NCBI GenBank assembly: GCA_024516035.1
Contig: CM044967.1
Coordinates: 8,205,532-8,269,531, forward strand
Origin: Bactericera cockerelli
Taxonomy: Eukaryota; Arthropoda; Insecta; Hemiptera; Triozidae
Length of the DNA stretch: 64,000 nt
Reading direction: 5' to 3'
The notes under the pieces are model-generated. The model did no database searches. It saw only the letters and a program-made list of their open reading frames with translations, and was not told the DNA's origin. Positions 25,301 through 31,470 of the stretch are shown piece by piece. The translations under genes and the position numbers were made by a program. Each line of letters begins with the position of its first letter. Position 1 is the first letter of the stretch.

Positions 25301-27634
25301 ACGAGAATCAAATAGAGCACTTTTTTATTAGCTTTTGTTTGTTCTTGACCATTGGAATTCGAACATTGATTGTCTATGTTCCTCAGCCATGGGCTAGTGT
25401 CTACCTTGAAATTTCACAATGTTAAAGGACTAACTGTCAATGAAATTTGATTCATAGTAAACTGAATGGAAACATTCCGAATCTTGAGGTCACGTGACAT
25501 ACAAGTTAGTCTAGGCTAGGCTATAATCTCCAAGAAATAAATACTCTTTTTTTATCGGTATAATTACTTATTTTACGAATAGGTATGAATAAAATATTGT
25601 GTCTAAAATCACATTTCGTAGTACGATATCATTGAAATCACAGATGTTTTGTGCTTCATAAATATACTGGCTCATGGCTGATAGACACATATTATAGGTC
25701 GTAGTGAAGCAGTAAACAAGGTGCTAAATTTGTAGAGTTCTGGTTGTTTGACGCATGAAATTTCATTCTTATGAATTTGAAATATTTATCACACACCCAG
25801 TAAGAAGTATCAAAGTAATAGCACTCGAAGAACAAAGGAATATAATATTTTTATTAGAGCAAAAAATGGGTGTAGGTATGTACGAGTATTACCTACTATT
25901 ACAATGATAAAATTATGTGTTATTAAAATTTAGCGTTTGTATGTATCTACCATTATCACAAGCGTTCAAGCTTGACATAATAAAATAACCTTGAATCACA
26001 ATTACTCAATAATAAACGGGCGAAACAGAACAAATAAATAGACGCCATTTTAATTCCTAACTTTCAAACCATAAATTTTTAGTTTTGTTTTATATGGCAC
26101 CATAAAATTATTAAATGTGAAATAATTAACGAGTAAGTATGAACAATAATATTTTGCAGCAAAAAATATAATGTATAAATAATTTTACATTTATGATTTT
26201 TAATGGTCTAGCTGAGGTATTTTGCTCTCTAAACGTTAAAAGTCCGAAGCTTTAGGATTGAACGAGAACGGTATTTTTTTTTATACAAAATCTGATTCCT
26301 TAAACAATGGGAACCCTCTAGTCTTACAAGTTTATTAACACTTAAATCTATGATACCTTATTATCAAACAAAAATTCGAGTCAAAATTAGGAATTAGATG
26401 TTGTGTACAACCTCTGTGTAACTGGGGTCTTGATACTGTCAGAGCAAGACAGGTAAACCTATTATGCCAACTGTTTATTGTTTTAAATGGGAAAAAAGGA
26501 TAACCAAGCCGAACTTGAGAATTTCATACTGTCTATTCATTCTGCCCTGAATCTTTTAATGATGCCTTTGCCCGAATCTATCTTTCCAGGTGACCATCGA
26601 GAAAGGAAAGACTCTGGGCATCAAAGCCCTCGCCACCGCAGCAGACCTCAACAAGAACGGAGACCGAGAGGTCTTCTTTGAAATGAACGGTCAACTGCGA
26701 TCTGTGTTCATCCGAGACAAGGAAGCTTCTAAGGTAAGAGACACTATTTTAAACAAATAACTAAAGAATAACAACAGTCTTCAAGCACCTTTTAAAAGTT
26801 TTCATTCTATTAAAATGGCGAATCAAGTACCTTTTTCATATCTTTTTCTTCTTCTTTGATGAAAGGTGTCAGGGTGAATGGTGTTTCGAGTTTTGTACTT
26901 GACTAGCCGTTTGCCCGTGCTTTGCAACGGGACTAAATTTCAAATTTACTAAGGCATGGCCGTACTGCTGGACAGCAATGCCTTTTTGAACTTTTTATAA
27001 TTTTTCTGGACAAAGCGATAATGGTTTTGGGGGGGTCAATTCTGAGACATTTTTCGCTATCTCTTACCGTTTTGGCTAAACAACTCCGGACAACAAAACA
27101 AACATAGGTAGGTAGGTAGGTAGGTAGGTAGGTAGGTAGGTAGTCCTTTTTTCTGTTTTATATATAGAGATGATTAGAAAATATTGCTTTCCCATTGCTA
27201 AGTACAAATCCAAACCTTTTTCATCCTCTTTAACCCGGGATCAGTACGGTTCGGTTTTGTAACGTATCCAGTACACGGTAACGTATACGGTTGTGAGAGA
27301 AATCTCTCACAACCGTACTGATTGCGGGCTAAATATAACTTCTAAATCACATTGTACTCATCACATTATACTTCTTGCGTCCTCAGGAGATGCACATTCA
27401 CCCCAAGGCCTCCAAGAGTGTGGCTGGACAGGTCGGCGCCCCATGCCTGGATCCGTGATGGAAATCCGAGTTAAGGTTGGCGACAAAGTCGACAAAGGCG
27501 CCGCGCTTGTGGTGCTGTCCGCAATGAAGATGGAGATGGTGGTACAAGCTCCCGTGGCTGGCACCGTCAAGTCTATCGACGCTAACGTCGGCATGCGATT
27601 AGAAGGAGATGATCTGCTGCTTACCATCGAGTAA
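1238..27634 (+). CDS. PC: Pyruvate carboxylase, mitochondrial (17 coding exons; join)
   Basis: Biotin-dependent ATP:pyruvate carboxylase of the mitochondrial matrix, making oxaloacetate for the TCA cycle, gluconeogenesis and lipid synthesis. Join: 1238-1373, 5616-5800, 6267-6450, 7125-7252, 7897-8121, 10619-10782, 11533-11878, 12789-13023, 15242-15292, 17977-18118, 18577-18816, 20839-21079, 22265-22514, 23036-23460, 23789-24034, 26590-26733, 27387-27634. All introns are GT-AG and the phases agree throughout. Length is about 1196 residues once one missing base in exon 17 is allowed for; human PC has 1178. Order seen: basic presequence, biotin carboxylase (GGGGRGMR near 198-205, RRHQKVVE at 269-276, [10 protein letters not shown] at 324-333), carboxyltransferase (RDAHQ at 589-593, HIHTHDTSG with the metal histidines, carboxylated Lys 759 in IKDMAG, Thr 926 in KVTPSSK), then biotinyl domain with AMKM (Lys 1162). 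The identification is firm. Oddities are the exon 17 frameshift, the optional exon 9 and repeated copies of exon edges. Confidence 0.97.
1301..1524 (+). repeat. 112-bp tandem duplication of exon 1 3' edge with donor
   Basis: Copy 1 is 1301-1412 and copy 2 is 1413-1524, at an exact offset of 112. The unit holds the last 73 nt of exon 1, its GTAAGT donor and the first part of intron 1, so a second intact donor sits at about 1486. Reading through the first donor meets an in-frame TAG about four codons later, so the second copy cannot simply lengthen the protein. It may be a relic, a competing donor or an assembly artefact. Confidence 0.93.
1594..1671 (-). ncRNA. Degenerate hammerhead ribozyme repeat
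   Basis: On the minus strand the sequence aligns with the intact hammerhead copies elsewhere in the window. The core is broken: CTGATGA reads TTGATGA, and the GAAA after stem II reads AAAA. The GTC cleavage triplet and part of stem I remain. It is expected to be inactive. Confidence 0.65.
1826..1998 (-). mobile_element. tRNA-derived SINE, family 4
   Basis: Minus-strand head contains GGGTTCGAAACCC-type B box (plus-strand GGGTTTCGAACCCGCGACC) and body ATTATTATGTGG. Relatives occur at 11.1, 45.6, 49.3 and 58.5 kb. The 5' tRNA part is cut short near the inner end. Confidence 0.7.
2970..3180. repeat. Interspersed repeat with GAGTAGTTACTTGTATGAG core
   Basis: The segment with AAAAATGAGTAGTTACT and CGACCAGTGGCG is repeated, partly or in reverse, near 35250, 48650, 56300-56440 and 63400. 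No terminus is clear, so it is recorded only as a dispersed repeat. Confidence 0.5.
3285..3440 (+). mobile_element. Fragment of 5S-SINE body
   Basis: Matches the body of the 828-1097 element (GGCTGGGTGAGG, GCGAATGGAG, AAAACCCCCGTC) but has no 5S head. A truncated or diverged copy. Confidence 0.6.
3695..4430 (+). repeat. Dispersed element ending in a palindrome
   Basis: The left part (CACTGCCAATTATGGA and onward) is repeated at 12480-12610. The right end is the near-palindrome at 4393-4428 built on TTTCTAATATTAGAAA with outer ACTTCCGA/TCGGAAGT. The same right end, with a preceding T-run and ACAAAAACGAAC, recurs at 50500-50571, and the palindrome also at 37552-37590 and 44012-44050. It is probably a non-autonomous transposon of unknown class. 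Confidence 0.55.
4985..5150 (-). mobile_element. tRNA-derived SINE, family 2 (truncated)
   Basis: Reverse of the family 2 body (CCACCAGGCGAGGTTAATG, CCTAACCCTCAGAGTC) with part of the head GATTCGAACC. A short second fragment of the same body lies at 5300-5350. Confidence 0.7.
5372..5550 (-). mobile_element. LINE 3' end (tail and 3'UTR)
   Basis: On the minus strand it reads GGTGGAAGAGATTGTCATAG, AATAACCCCGCC and ends in an AT-rich tail with AATAATAATATT. Two further copies, at 20605-20815 and 63725-63905, share the GGCAATAACCCC block and the tail. This is the shape of the 3' end of a non-LTR retrotransposon. No reverse transcriptase is present. Confidence 0.65.
5616..5800 (+). CDS. PC: PC exon 2: biotin carboxylase N-terminal lobe
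   Basis: Encodes residues 46-107, from [17 protein letters not shown] through [17 protein letters not shown] to IIRVAK. This is the Rossmann-like N-terminal lobe of the BC domain. Acceptor CTCCAG at 5610-5615 and donor GTAAGT at 5801. The upstream intron ends in the 3' tail of a LINE lying only about 70 bp before the exon. Confidence 0.96.
6267..6450 (+). CDS. PC: PC exon 3: biotin carboxylase, HPGYGFLSE region
   Basis: Encodes residues 108-168, including the BC signature HPGYGFLSE, then FIGPSP and the GDK segment before the ATP-grasp fold. It starts after CGCCAG at 6261-6266 and ends at GTAAGT at 6451, in phase 1. Confidence 0.96.
6715..6870. mobile_element. MITE relic
   Basis: Ends TAACTTTAATCCTGTTTCAT, related to the 31341-31470 and 53560-53640 elements (AACAGGATTAAG, CTGGCTT). 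It lies in intron 3. Confidence 0.45.
7125..7252 (+). CDS. PC: PC exon 4: ATP-grasp glycine loop
   Basis: Encodes residues 169-211, with the ATP-grasp lysine in VIFKAAY and the glycine-rich loop GGGGRGMR that closes over ATP phosphates. The donor is GTGAGT at 7253. The last 27 nt of the exon and its donor are the founding unit of the minisatellite that follows. Confidence 0.96.
7226..7530 (+). repeat. 31-bp minisatellite grown from the exon 4 donor
   Basis: About 9-10 copies of a 31-bp unit starting GGAATGAGGGTTGTGAGG. The first copy is the real end of exon 4. Unit starts fall at 7226, about 7257, 7289, 7321, 7352, 7383, 7414, 7445 and 7492. Most units keep GGAG|GTGAGG, a donor-like site, so intron 4 opens with at least six decoy donors. 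Use of a decoy would run into a TGA in the PC frame soon after 7253. Confidence 0.94.
7590..7715 (+). mobile_element. SINE family 2, diverged copy
   Basis: GCTAGTCTGGTACTCTAGG, GTTGGTTCAAATCC and CAGTGCATGAATT match the family 2 head and body with many changes and a deletion. It lies in intron 4. Confidence 0.6.
7897..8121 (+). CDS. PC: PC exon 5: ATP-grasp core
   Basis: Encodes residues 212-286. Visible are [15 protein letters not shown] (ATP-grasp, with Glu and His facing nucleotide) and [17 protein letters not shown] (bicarbonate/ATP binding). It begins after CCTCAG at 7891-7896 and ends at donor GTAAGC at 8122. A MITE begins 29 bp after the donor. Confidence 0.96.
8151..8429. mobile_element. 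MITE with about 30-bp terminal inverted repeats
   Basis: Left end GAGGAGCATACGTGCAAAAA is the reverse complement of the right end, with more imperfect matching inward. AAAT flanks both sides (8147-8150 and 8430-8433). Length 279 bp, no coding capacity. It sits 29 bp after the exon 5 donor. Confidence 0.85.
9990..10260 (+). mobile_element. LINE 3' relic
   Basis: A short frame [20 protein letters not shown] followed by a stop looks like the end of a non-LTR reverse-transcriptase ORF. It is followed by a tail with CGGCAGTATAAACAAGGTAT that recurs at 45855-45890. It lies in intron 5. Confidence 0.5.
10619..10782 (+). CDS. PC: PC exon 6: biotin carboxylase active site
   Basis: Encodes residues 287-340 plus two bases. 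It carries the metal-binding Glu 311 (GTVEFL) and Glu 324 plus the catalytic [18 protein letters not shown] block with Arg 328 and Glu 332. Acceptor TTTCAG at 10613-10618, donor GTGAGT at 10783, phase 2. Confidence 0.96.
10798..11055 (+). mobile_element. SINE family 2 interrupted by a copy of exon 7 acceptor edge
   Basis: The left part (GGTTCGAATCCCGCCCAGTG to GAGTTTGTGAC, ending about 10877) and right part (GACTCTGAGGGTTAGGTGG onward, about 10968-11055) together make the family 2 body. Between them, at about 10878-10967, lies a copy of the end of intron 6 and first bases of exon 7. It lies in intron 6. Confidence 0.75.
10878..10960 (+). repeat. Upstream copy of intron 6 end / exon 7 start
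   Basis: CCCCAGCCAGACTGTCTTTA and TTCACATTTCACAGTGGATC here match 11480-11541, where CACATTTCAG|AGTGGATC is the real acceptor and exon 7 start. In the copy the splice AG is changed (TTTCACAG), and about 9 nt of exon are included. Confidence 0.85.
11085..11236 (-). mobile_element. tRNA-derived SINE, family 4
   Basis: The reverse strand carries a tRNA-like head (plus-strand GGTTTCGAACTTGCAACCTC, ACCACTGAGCTACCGG) and the family body. It lies in intron 6. Confidence 0.7.
11240..11380 (+). repeat. (GTT)n-headed dispersed repeat
   Basis: GTTGTTGTTGTAGCCAGCTT through GCGATCAACCATCGTG. The reverse copy lies at 23583-23705 in intron 14. Class unknown. Confidence 0.65.
11533..11878 (+). CDS. PC: PC exon 7: biotin carboxylase C-terminal domain
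   Basis: Encodes residues 341-456. It holds [33 protein letters not shown], the [14 protein letters not shown] block and FRVRGVK, all hallmarks of the BC C-terminal domain. Acceptor TTTCAG at 11527-11532, donor GTGAGA at 11879. Copies of both edges of this exon are present in the flanking introns. Confidence 0.96.
11857..12325 (+). repeat. Duplications of exon 7 3' edge and donor
   Basis: Copy A (11857-11976) runs from the last 22 nt of exon 7 through the donor into intron 7. Copy B (11977 to about 12030) repeats it at an offset of exactly 120, with the donor GGTGAGAG intact. A third, intron-only segment at about 12241-12325 repeats the later half of copy A (ATTTCATACAAATTATATG and onward). 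All are on the same strand. Confidence 0.9.
12411..12470 (+). mobile_element. SINE family 1 head fragment
   Basis: TGACCTCAGTGGCTTGGTCG and GGTCGGTGGTTTAAGTCCC match the family 1 head. The body is missing. It lies in intron 7 beside the copy of the 3.7-kb element. Confidence 0.65.
12789..13023 (+). CDS. PC: PC exon 8: end of BC domain, linker start
   Basis: Encodes residues 457-534 plus one base: [38 protein letters not shown] and a proline-rich linker ([10 protein letters not shown]). It matches the BC to carboxyltransferase junction of other PCs. The acceptor CCAACAG has a poor pyrimidine tract. Donor GTGAGT at 13024, phase 1. Confidence 0.94.
13565..13745. repeat. CGATAT-rich simple/tandem repeat
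   Basis: Several copies of TAACGATATTATG followed by dispersed TATCGATA palindromes, ending before GCAACCCTAAG. It lies in intron 8. Confidence 0.7.
15032..15180 (+). repeat. 74-75-bp tandem duplication in intron 8
   Basis: TTCACTGGATTAATATCAGT starts the first copy at 15032. The second starts at 15106 with few changes and ends AAAATCTCCC at 15180, about 60 bp before exon 9. Confidence 0.9.
15242..15292 (+). CDS. PC: PC exon 9: optional 51-nt linker cassette
   Basis: A small exon between TGATGTAG and GTGAGT. It encodes [17 protein letters not shown], 17 residues in the flexible linker. It enters and leaves in phase 1, so skipping it joins exon 8 directly to exon 10 in frame. The skipped form ([14 protein letters not shown]) aligns without a gap to the human linker, so this exon is extra relative to vertebrates. 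Splice sites and the open frame support it; no transcript can be seen. Confidence 0.72.
17633..17976 (+). repeat. Diverged direct duplication before exon 10
   Basis: Segment 17633-17775 (ATTTGTTCTTTTTG, GCAAAGGTTTCACTTC, CTTTCATTAAACATTTCC) is repeated at 17827-17965 with many changes, and the second copy runs into the exon 10 acceptor. Coding bases are not included. A poly-T run of about 23 lies before it at 17395-17419. Confidence 0.75.
17977..18118 (+). CDS. PC: PC exon 10: carboxyltransferase start
   Basis: Encodes residues 552-598: [19 protein letters not shown], then [23 protein letters not shown] supplies Arg 589, Asp 590 (metal) and Gln 593 of the pyruvate site. Acceptor TTTCAG at 17971-17976, phase 2 donor GTTTGT at 18119. 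Confidence 0.96.
18577..18816 (+). CDS. PC: PC exon 11: carboxyltransferase barrel
   Basis: Encodes residues 599-678, with [20 protein letters not shown], then [21 protein letters not shown], where the Arg in LLRGAN contacts pyruvate. Donor GTAAGT at 18817. A retroposed insert begins only about 13 bp into the intron. Confidence 0.96.
18856..19098 (+). mobile_element. Non-autonomous Helitron (243 bp)
   Basis: Starts TCTCTATATATAAAAC and ends with hairpin CCCGTTGCAAAGCACGGG then CTAG, inserted between A (18855) and T (19099). Joining the flanks restores the hammerhead repeat (CTTCTGTTTA + TACTGATT, as seen intact at 19236-19252). A near copy is at 26903-27170. Confidence 0.88.
19134..19207 (+). 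ncRNA. Type I hammerhead ribozyme, intact core
   Basis: CTGATGA at 19155-19161, stem II GAGC/GCTC closed by an AAATAA loop, GAAA at 19176-19179, a very short stem III (ACAGCTGT), and GTC at 19185-19187 with predicted cleavage after 19187. Stem I pairs ACCTG (19150-19154) with CAGGT (19188-19192) and, past an internal loop, CAGAAC (19140-19145) with GTTCTG (19195-19200). All invariant core bases are present. The short stem III is typical of satellite, retrozyme and Penelope-type hammerheads. Activity is inferred. Confidence 0.87.
20129..20271 (-). mobile_element. tRNA-derived SINE, family 1
   Basis: Full-length reverse copy from GTTATCATATTTGTG to ACTGAGGTCGG. Imperfect target duplication TAGCTTTAGGACT / TAGTTTTAGGACT on the two sides (20113-20125 and 20275-20287). 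It lies in intron 11. Confidence 0.85.
20380..20590 (+). repeat. Two extra copies of exon 12 acceptor edge
   Basis: Copy 1 has TTTTTTCAG ending at 20406 followed by 34 nt like the start of exon 12 (with an internal deletion). Copy 2 has TTTTTCAG ending at 20513 followed by 41 nt nearly identical to exon 12. Each then runs into AGCAATGAAAATGAAAGCGC instead of the real exon. Offset about 107. Both acceptors look usable, but the copy 2 frame meets TGA two codons after the exon-like part. Confidence 0.92.
20605..20815 (-). mobile_element. LINE 3' end
   Basis: The minus strand reads GGTTGGGTGGAAGAGATTGC, then an AT-rich 3'UTR and an AATAATAAT tail. Same family as 5372-5550 and 63725-63905. It ends just before the exon 12 acceptor. 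Confidence 0.65.
20839..21079 (+). CDS. PC: PC exon 12: carboxyltransferase, catalytic lysine
   Basis: Encodes residues 679-759: [37 protein letters not shown], and it ends on the carboxylated metal-bridging Lys 759 (CIK|DMAG across the splice). Acceptor TTTTTCAG at 20831-20838, donor GTGGGT at 21080. Two incomplete copies of its first bases and acceptor lie upstream. Confidence 0.96.
21883..22097 (-). mobile_element. Hammerhead repeat element, about 1.5 units
   Basis: One full 144-bp unit (from 21898) and part of a second (from 22042), sharing ATCAGTATAAACAGAAAAGT. The unit carries a hammerhead on the minus strand. No A tail or target duplication could be recognised. It lies in intron 12, antisense to PC. 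Confidence 0.85.
21942..22013 (-). ncRNA. Type I hammerhead ribozyme, intact core
   Basis: On the minus strand: CTGATGA (plus 21986-21992), stem II GAGC/GCTC, GAAA (plus 21968-21971), GTC (plus 21960-21962) with predicted cleavage just after 21960. Stem I is the same as in the 19134 copy. It would be made only from antisense transcription relative to PC. Confidence 0.85.
22265..22514 (+). CDS. PC: PC exon 13: carboxyltransferase metal histidines
   Basis: Encodes residues 760-842: [14 protein letters not shown], then [15 protein letters not shown] with the two metal-binding histidines, and [16 protein letters not shown]. Acceptor TTTAAAG at 22258-22264 is weak in pyrimidines. Donor GTTAGT at 22515, phase 1. 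Confidence 0.95.
23036..23460 (+). CDS. PC: PC exon 14: carboxyltransferase C-terminal part
   Basis: The longest exon, residues 843-984: [41 protein letters not shown] with Thr 926 that shuttles a proton between biotin and pyruvate, then FPEPLRSK. Acceptor TTTCAG at 23030-23035, donor GTAAGT at 23461, phase 0. Confidence 0.97.
23583..23705 (-). repeat. (GTT)n-headed dispersed repeat
   Basis: Reverse copy of the 11240-11380 repeat: GGTTGATCGCACATAGAAAT through GCCAAGCTGGCTTC and (CAA)n. It lies in intron 14. Confidence 0.65.
23789..24034 (+). CDS. PC: PC exon 15: PYC/OADA conserved region
   Basis: Encodes residues 985-1066: [48 protein letters not shown]. This part links the carboxyltransferase to the allosteric and biotinyl modules. 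Acceptor TTTCTAG at 23782-23788, donor GTGAGT at 24035. Confidence 0.95.
24068..24199 (+). repeat. 66-bp tandem duplication in intron 15
   Basis: GAAAGCTGGTTTGTTCTGTC begins both copies, at 24068 and 24134, with several substitutions. It starts 33 bp after the exon 15 donor. Confidence 0.88.
24275..24426 (-). mobile_element. tRNA-derived SINE, family 1
   Basis: Reverse full-length copy with the 15-bp target duplication TCTTAAATATTACCA at 24260-24274 and 24427-24441. It lies in intron 15. Confidence 0.9.
24442..26580. other. Rest of intron 15, nothing recognised
   Basis: About 2.1 kb of AT-rich intron with no clear terminus, tandem repeat or open frame beyond chance. Confidence 0.4.
26590..26733 (+). 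CDS. PC: PC exon 16: allosteric/tetramer region
   Basis: Encodes residues 1067-1114: [44 protein letters not shown]. Acceptor TTTCCAG at 26583-26589, donor GTAAGA at 26734, phase 0. A Helitron fills much of the next intron. Confidence 0.95.
26903..27170 (-). mobile_element. Non-autonomous Helitron (268 bp)
   Basis: Minus-strand copy of the 18856 element: TCTCTATATATAAAAC start at 27170, CTAG end at 26903, 3' hairpin CCCGTTGCAAAGCACGGG. Flanks are A (26902) and T (27171) on the plus strand, fitting insertion between A and T. It holds a longer (TAGG)n tract than the sister copy. Confidence 0.88.
27286..27317. repeat. Perfect 14-bp inverted repeat, 4-nt loop
   Basis: TACGGTTGTGAGAG, loop AAAT, then the exact complement, 70 bp before exon 17. 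An outer pair, CAGTACGGTT (about 27242) and AACCGTACTG, adds to the symmetry. It could fold as an RNA hairpin in intron 16 or be a small palindromic element. Confidence 0.85.
27387..27634 (+). CDS. PC: PC exon 17: biotinyl domain, with apparent -1 frameshift
   Basis: Encodes the end of the protein: [19 protein letters not shown], then [19 protein letters not shown], the biotin site AMKM (Lys codon 27527-27529) and stop TAA at 27632. The first part reads in the frame of 27387, but MPG onward (from 27443) reads one base out of frame. Within GCGCCCCATG at 27437-27446 one base, most simply a C, seems to be missing. Read literally, translation would stop at TGA 27456-27458 and lose the biotinyl domain. 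Both halves are strongly conserved, so a base-calling error in a C run is likelier than a dead gene. Confidence 0.93.
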
Positions 27635-30165
27635 ATTTCGCAGTGACTGCGACTTGAAGAATTGATTTAAAATGACTGAGTCTTGAACAAATTGTTTTTT
27701 TTAAAACGGCTGAATTTGAAAATTCGAAGGATTAAATCATTTGCTGGGGAGAATCTTGAATTTAAAATAACTTTAATATATTTTTGAACGTGTAGAGTTT
27801 AATCAATGAAAGAACTGTTTATGCACTATTGCTGGATTGATTGCGTACTGTTGAATTTACTGAAATGACCGTCGAAAAAACATCCTATGACCAGTGTACA
27901 GTGGTTGCTGTTGAACTTGCTGAGATCGTCTTGAAAGAACTGGTTCATAATACCTACCGTTTAATTTAATAAAATGACCGTTAGATCAATACACTTTTCA
28001 GTTCAATATTATTCAAGATAATATGGAATTTAATGAATGGTCTCTTTTAAATTTAATATTCACTGAAATTGTCGTCTGAGATGAACCTACTCTAATTATT
28101 GACGGGATGAAGTCTATGGTGTTGGTTGTGTAAAATAATTAACTTGATCTTAGAAGATTCACTTTAGTCACAGAGCAAAGACATTGGTAGATCATTTTAT
28201 GAAAGAGGTGATATAATCACAGTGTAAAGGGCTAACTTGAAGAAAAAAAAAATCCCACTTCCAGTAATTCTATGGATAGTGCAAAATCTCGCCCAAATTA
28301 GTGTTTTTTTCCAATACACCCTCGAGTAAAACGACGAACAAAATTGAACTTTCACTCGGTTAGGAATTTAGGTAGGTTACTTTTCCATTATTAACTTTTC
28401 TTGTGCTCAAAAATAAGGCTGTCTTCTTTGTGATACACAACGTGCTTAAGTGTTTATTTTGTGTTATACTGTGTGGACTGAAAGTGTTTCCTTGCGACTG
28501 GGCTTCAGAATTCTTCCAAAATTGGAAAAAACAAACAATGGGAATTATTTACTAAACAAACAATTTTATTATATCTTCTTGGCTAATTTACTACACAGTA
28601 AAATATTAAAGGTGAAACAATAGAAGGATTGCATTTTTTACAGTGGATGTAACACTTTCTGATGTCACCCTTTGAATATCAAAACCGAGGGTGTCTTTCA
28701 AAAACGCTGCCTCTTGAGTTTTTCTTCAAGAGAAAGAAATTGTTTTCCATACATTACCAGTAAGAAACGTGCTTTGTATATTGATGAGGTAGTGTAAGGC
28801 ACTTCTTGAGGGTCCAATTAAGGACTGAACGTTTGAATTCTAATATCTTCTTGTATTTTTTAAATTCCATGTTAGAATGATATCACTCAAAAAATTGCCT
28901 GGGTTAAAGTGTAACTTGCTATTCTGTCAGATATAAGTACGATTTTCAACTCTAAATTCCATTTTTATTTTTTTCCCCATTTGTTGTTGAAATTTTCAAA
29001 ATCAACTATCATGTTTTACTATTTTTTTTTTATCAGAACACCCTTAGTTTTTTTCAATATTGAACTAAAAATGAGTGTCCGCGGTTTTTCAACATTTTTA
29101 TTTTTTTCTGAAGCTCTAGTCCTGGGAAAAGTTTTCCCGCCCGGCATGAAATTCAACTTTATGTAAATTGTGTCCCACCTAACTGTTACTTTTATGAATC
29201 GTTTTACAGGACTATAATAATCGTTACTATTATATTTCCTTGTAATTATACTTTCTCGAATACATGTCTTTTTATCCTTGATGCAAGTTCTATTGGTCAG
29301 GTAGTGAACGCTTGTCGGATGAAGAATCTAGTAGGTACAGGGACTTGTATATTTGATTTTTCCTACTTCGATAATCTTACCTCTGTTAATACGCTAACAG
29401 CTACGTTTATAGTAAAAAGTTGTTAAGTCATTATTTAGCATGGATTTTAAGTATTCCATTGGTTGAGAAGATCTAAAATTTTGTAACTTATCATCGATCA
29501 ATTAAACGCTATAATAATATTGTTTCGTTGAATAATGGACATTTTTGATCGTATAGAGAACAATATAAATCGAACCATGCAAGTAGGAAGAATCGAATTA
29601 CTAGATGCTTTTTACCTGTTTTTTTTTTTTTAACTGGTCAGAACTTTGAACTCTTAAAAATCAACAAGAAAATGAGTTCCTAGTATCTGTCCGATCCAAA
29701 AGACCCTGAACTAATATTTTAAGAAATGAATAGATTTATCTATATGGTTACCATTTTTTCGTACGTTTTTCTATGTCATAATTATATTCTAGTGTTTTAT
29801 TTTATATTACATATTATATGAAATAAACTTCTATCATGTTCCTGTGGTTTGAAAATCTCGGCTCCACTTTAAAAGTGAATTCACTCGTTTTCGATTTAAA
29901 CACTTATTACCGGTTATTTACATTTTCTCAAACCAAGTAGGATAGATATGATTTTTCTAGAATAAAATACTTTTCTTAGGGTAAAAACACGTGAACTATA
30001 TACATAATCGGAAAACTCTTTTACTGTTCAACGTTAATCTTTTTGGCTTTATCAGCTGCTACCGAAATAAAACTTCTCTATTACTTTACCCGTGTTTTTT
30101 TTTGTAAAATAAATGAATTTGTACATAATGTCAACTTATTATAAATAATTATCCTCAATAAACAT
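27635..30165 (+). other. Probable PC 3'UTR and downstream flank
   Basis: AT-rich sequence with no open frame of note. AATAAA hexamers at 27968-27973, 29822-29827 and 30157-30162 are possible polyadenylation signals. The true 3' end cannot be chosen without transcripts. The stretch from 27635 to about 30200 is low in recognisable repeats compared with the rest of the window, which fits a transcribed UTR or quiet flank. Confidence 0.4.
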
Positions 30166-31340
30166 TGGAACTAGAATATTATATTTATTTAATTATAATG
30201 TCTGTGTCTTAATCATTTTGTTACGCTAGAGGTATGCTAGGGGAACAATACTCGTAAGATATTTCCCTGAATTTTGTGGTTCAACTATCCGAATTTTGGA
30301 TTTTATCTGATATTTTACATGCCTTACCTTTTTGTCTTGGTTATGATCCAAGCATGGGAGTAGGTGCATTAAGAAGGCAAGACTTATGACAACCTGCCTT
30401 GTTGGTAAAATATGGCAAATATAAGTAGCCTGAGTGATAGTACTAGATTAAACCCAAGATTAACTGCAGGACTAATAAACAAGAGATAGATCGGCAGCCA
30501 AGACTAGGGTATAAATATTTTTTTGTTCCTGAAGAATAACTTATCAGCTCTTTATTTAAAGGTTTAGTGTGAAGATGCTTCAATTGCCAAAACCTTACTC
30601 CCAAAACTCTTTGACAATCAGTCAAAATTAGTCAAATCACAATAAATTGTTGAAGATAATTTTAGCAGCACCACGACAGTATGGTTTAGCACTGATGAAG
30701 AGTCGCGGGTTTCGGCCAGTATATACAGTTAGACAGCCATAGATACCGGGCGGCCCATGTTCTATATCCACACTTTTCAGCATGATCTTTCCTCTCTCAA
30801 AAATATCATCCACTCAGTAATCCCTGAATTATATTGGAGACTTTTTAGGTTGTACTTTCCGACTCCGCTATATATTGGAAAGAAGAAGAATTACACTATA
30901 AGTGTGCTCTGACAAGGAAATATTTTCCCGCATAAAGCACTCACACATTCGGAATTTGTCAGACTCAAGGCGTCTATGCACAAAATTGGCAGTGCTGCAT
31001 TGACCTTACATGGTAGCAAAATGTAAATGGTCGATTCATCAGAGACGTACTTGGTACTGCAATTTTTACTTAAAATAATGATTATGGTGTATGCAAATAT
31101 AGAAGAATCTTGAACTTGGAACCTACTGTCGAGTCATAGTTCTATCAATCAAGAAGTCATGTATCAACACATCTGTAGAATCAACTTCGGCAGGACAATA
31201 ATTAATGTATGTTCACAACATGGTAAATTGAGGAGATTAAATGATTAATAACATTTAACTTGAGGATTTCTAGTGGACATGAAAAGCGAAGGTAGTAACA
31301 ATCCTAAGATAATATTGCTTTGCGAGATATACTAAGTTAC

Positions 31341-31470
31341 TAAGAGCCAAATTATGAAACAGGATTAAGGTCAATATAAGCCAAACACCTCCTCAAGTAG
31401 GAGTTTCAACCTATCACAGCGCGCTATAGCCCCACTTGAGGGACAGTCTGGCTTTATAATGTGGCTCTAA
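31341..31470. mobile_element. Short MITE
   Basis: Imperfect terminal inverted repeats (TAAGAGCCAAATTAT and TATAATGTGGCTCTAA) around AACAGGATTAAG and CCACTTGAGGGACAGTCTGG. Related pieces occur at 6.8, 53.6 and 56.6 kb. Confidence 0.65.
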
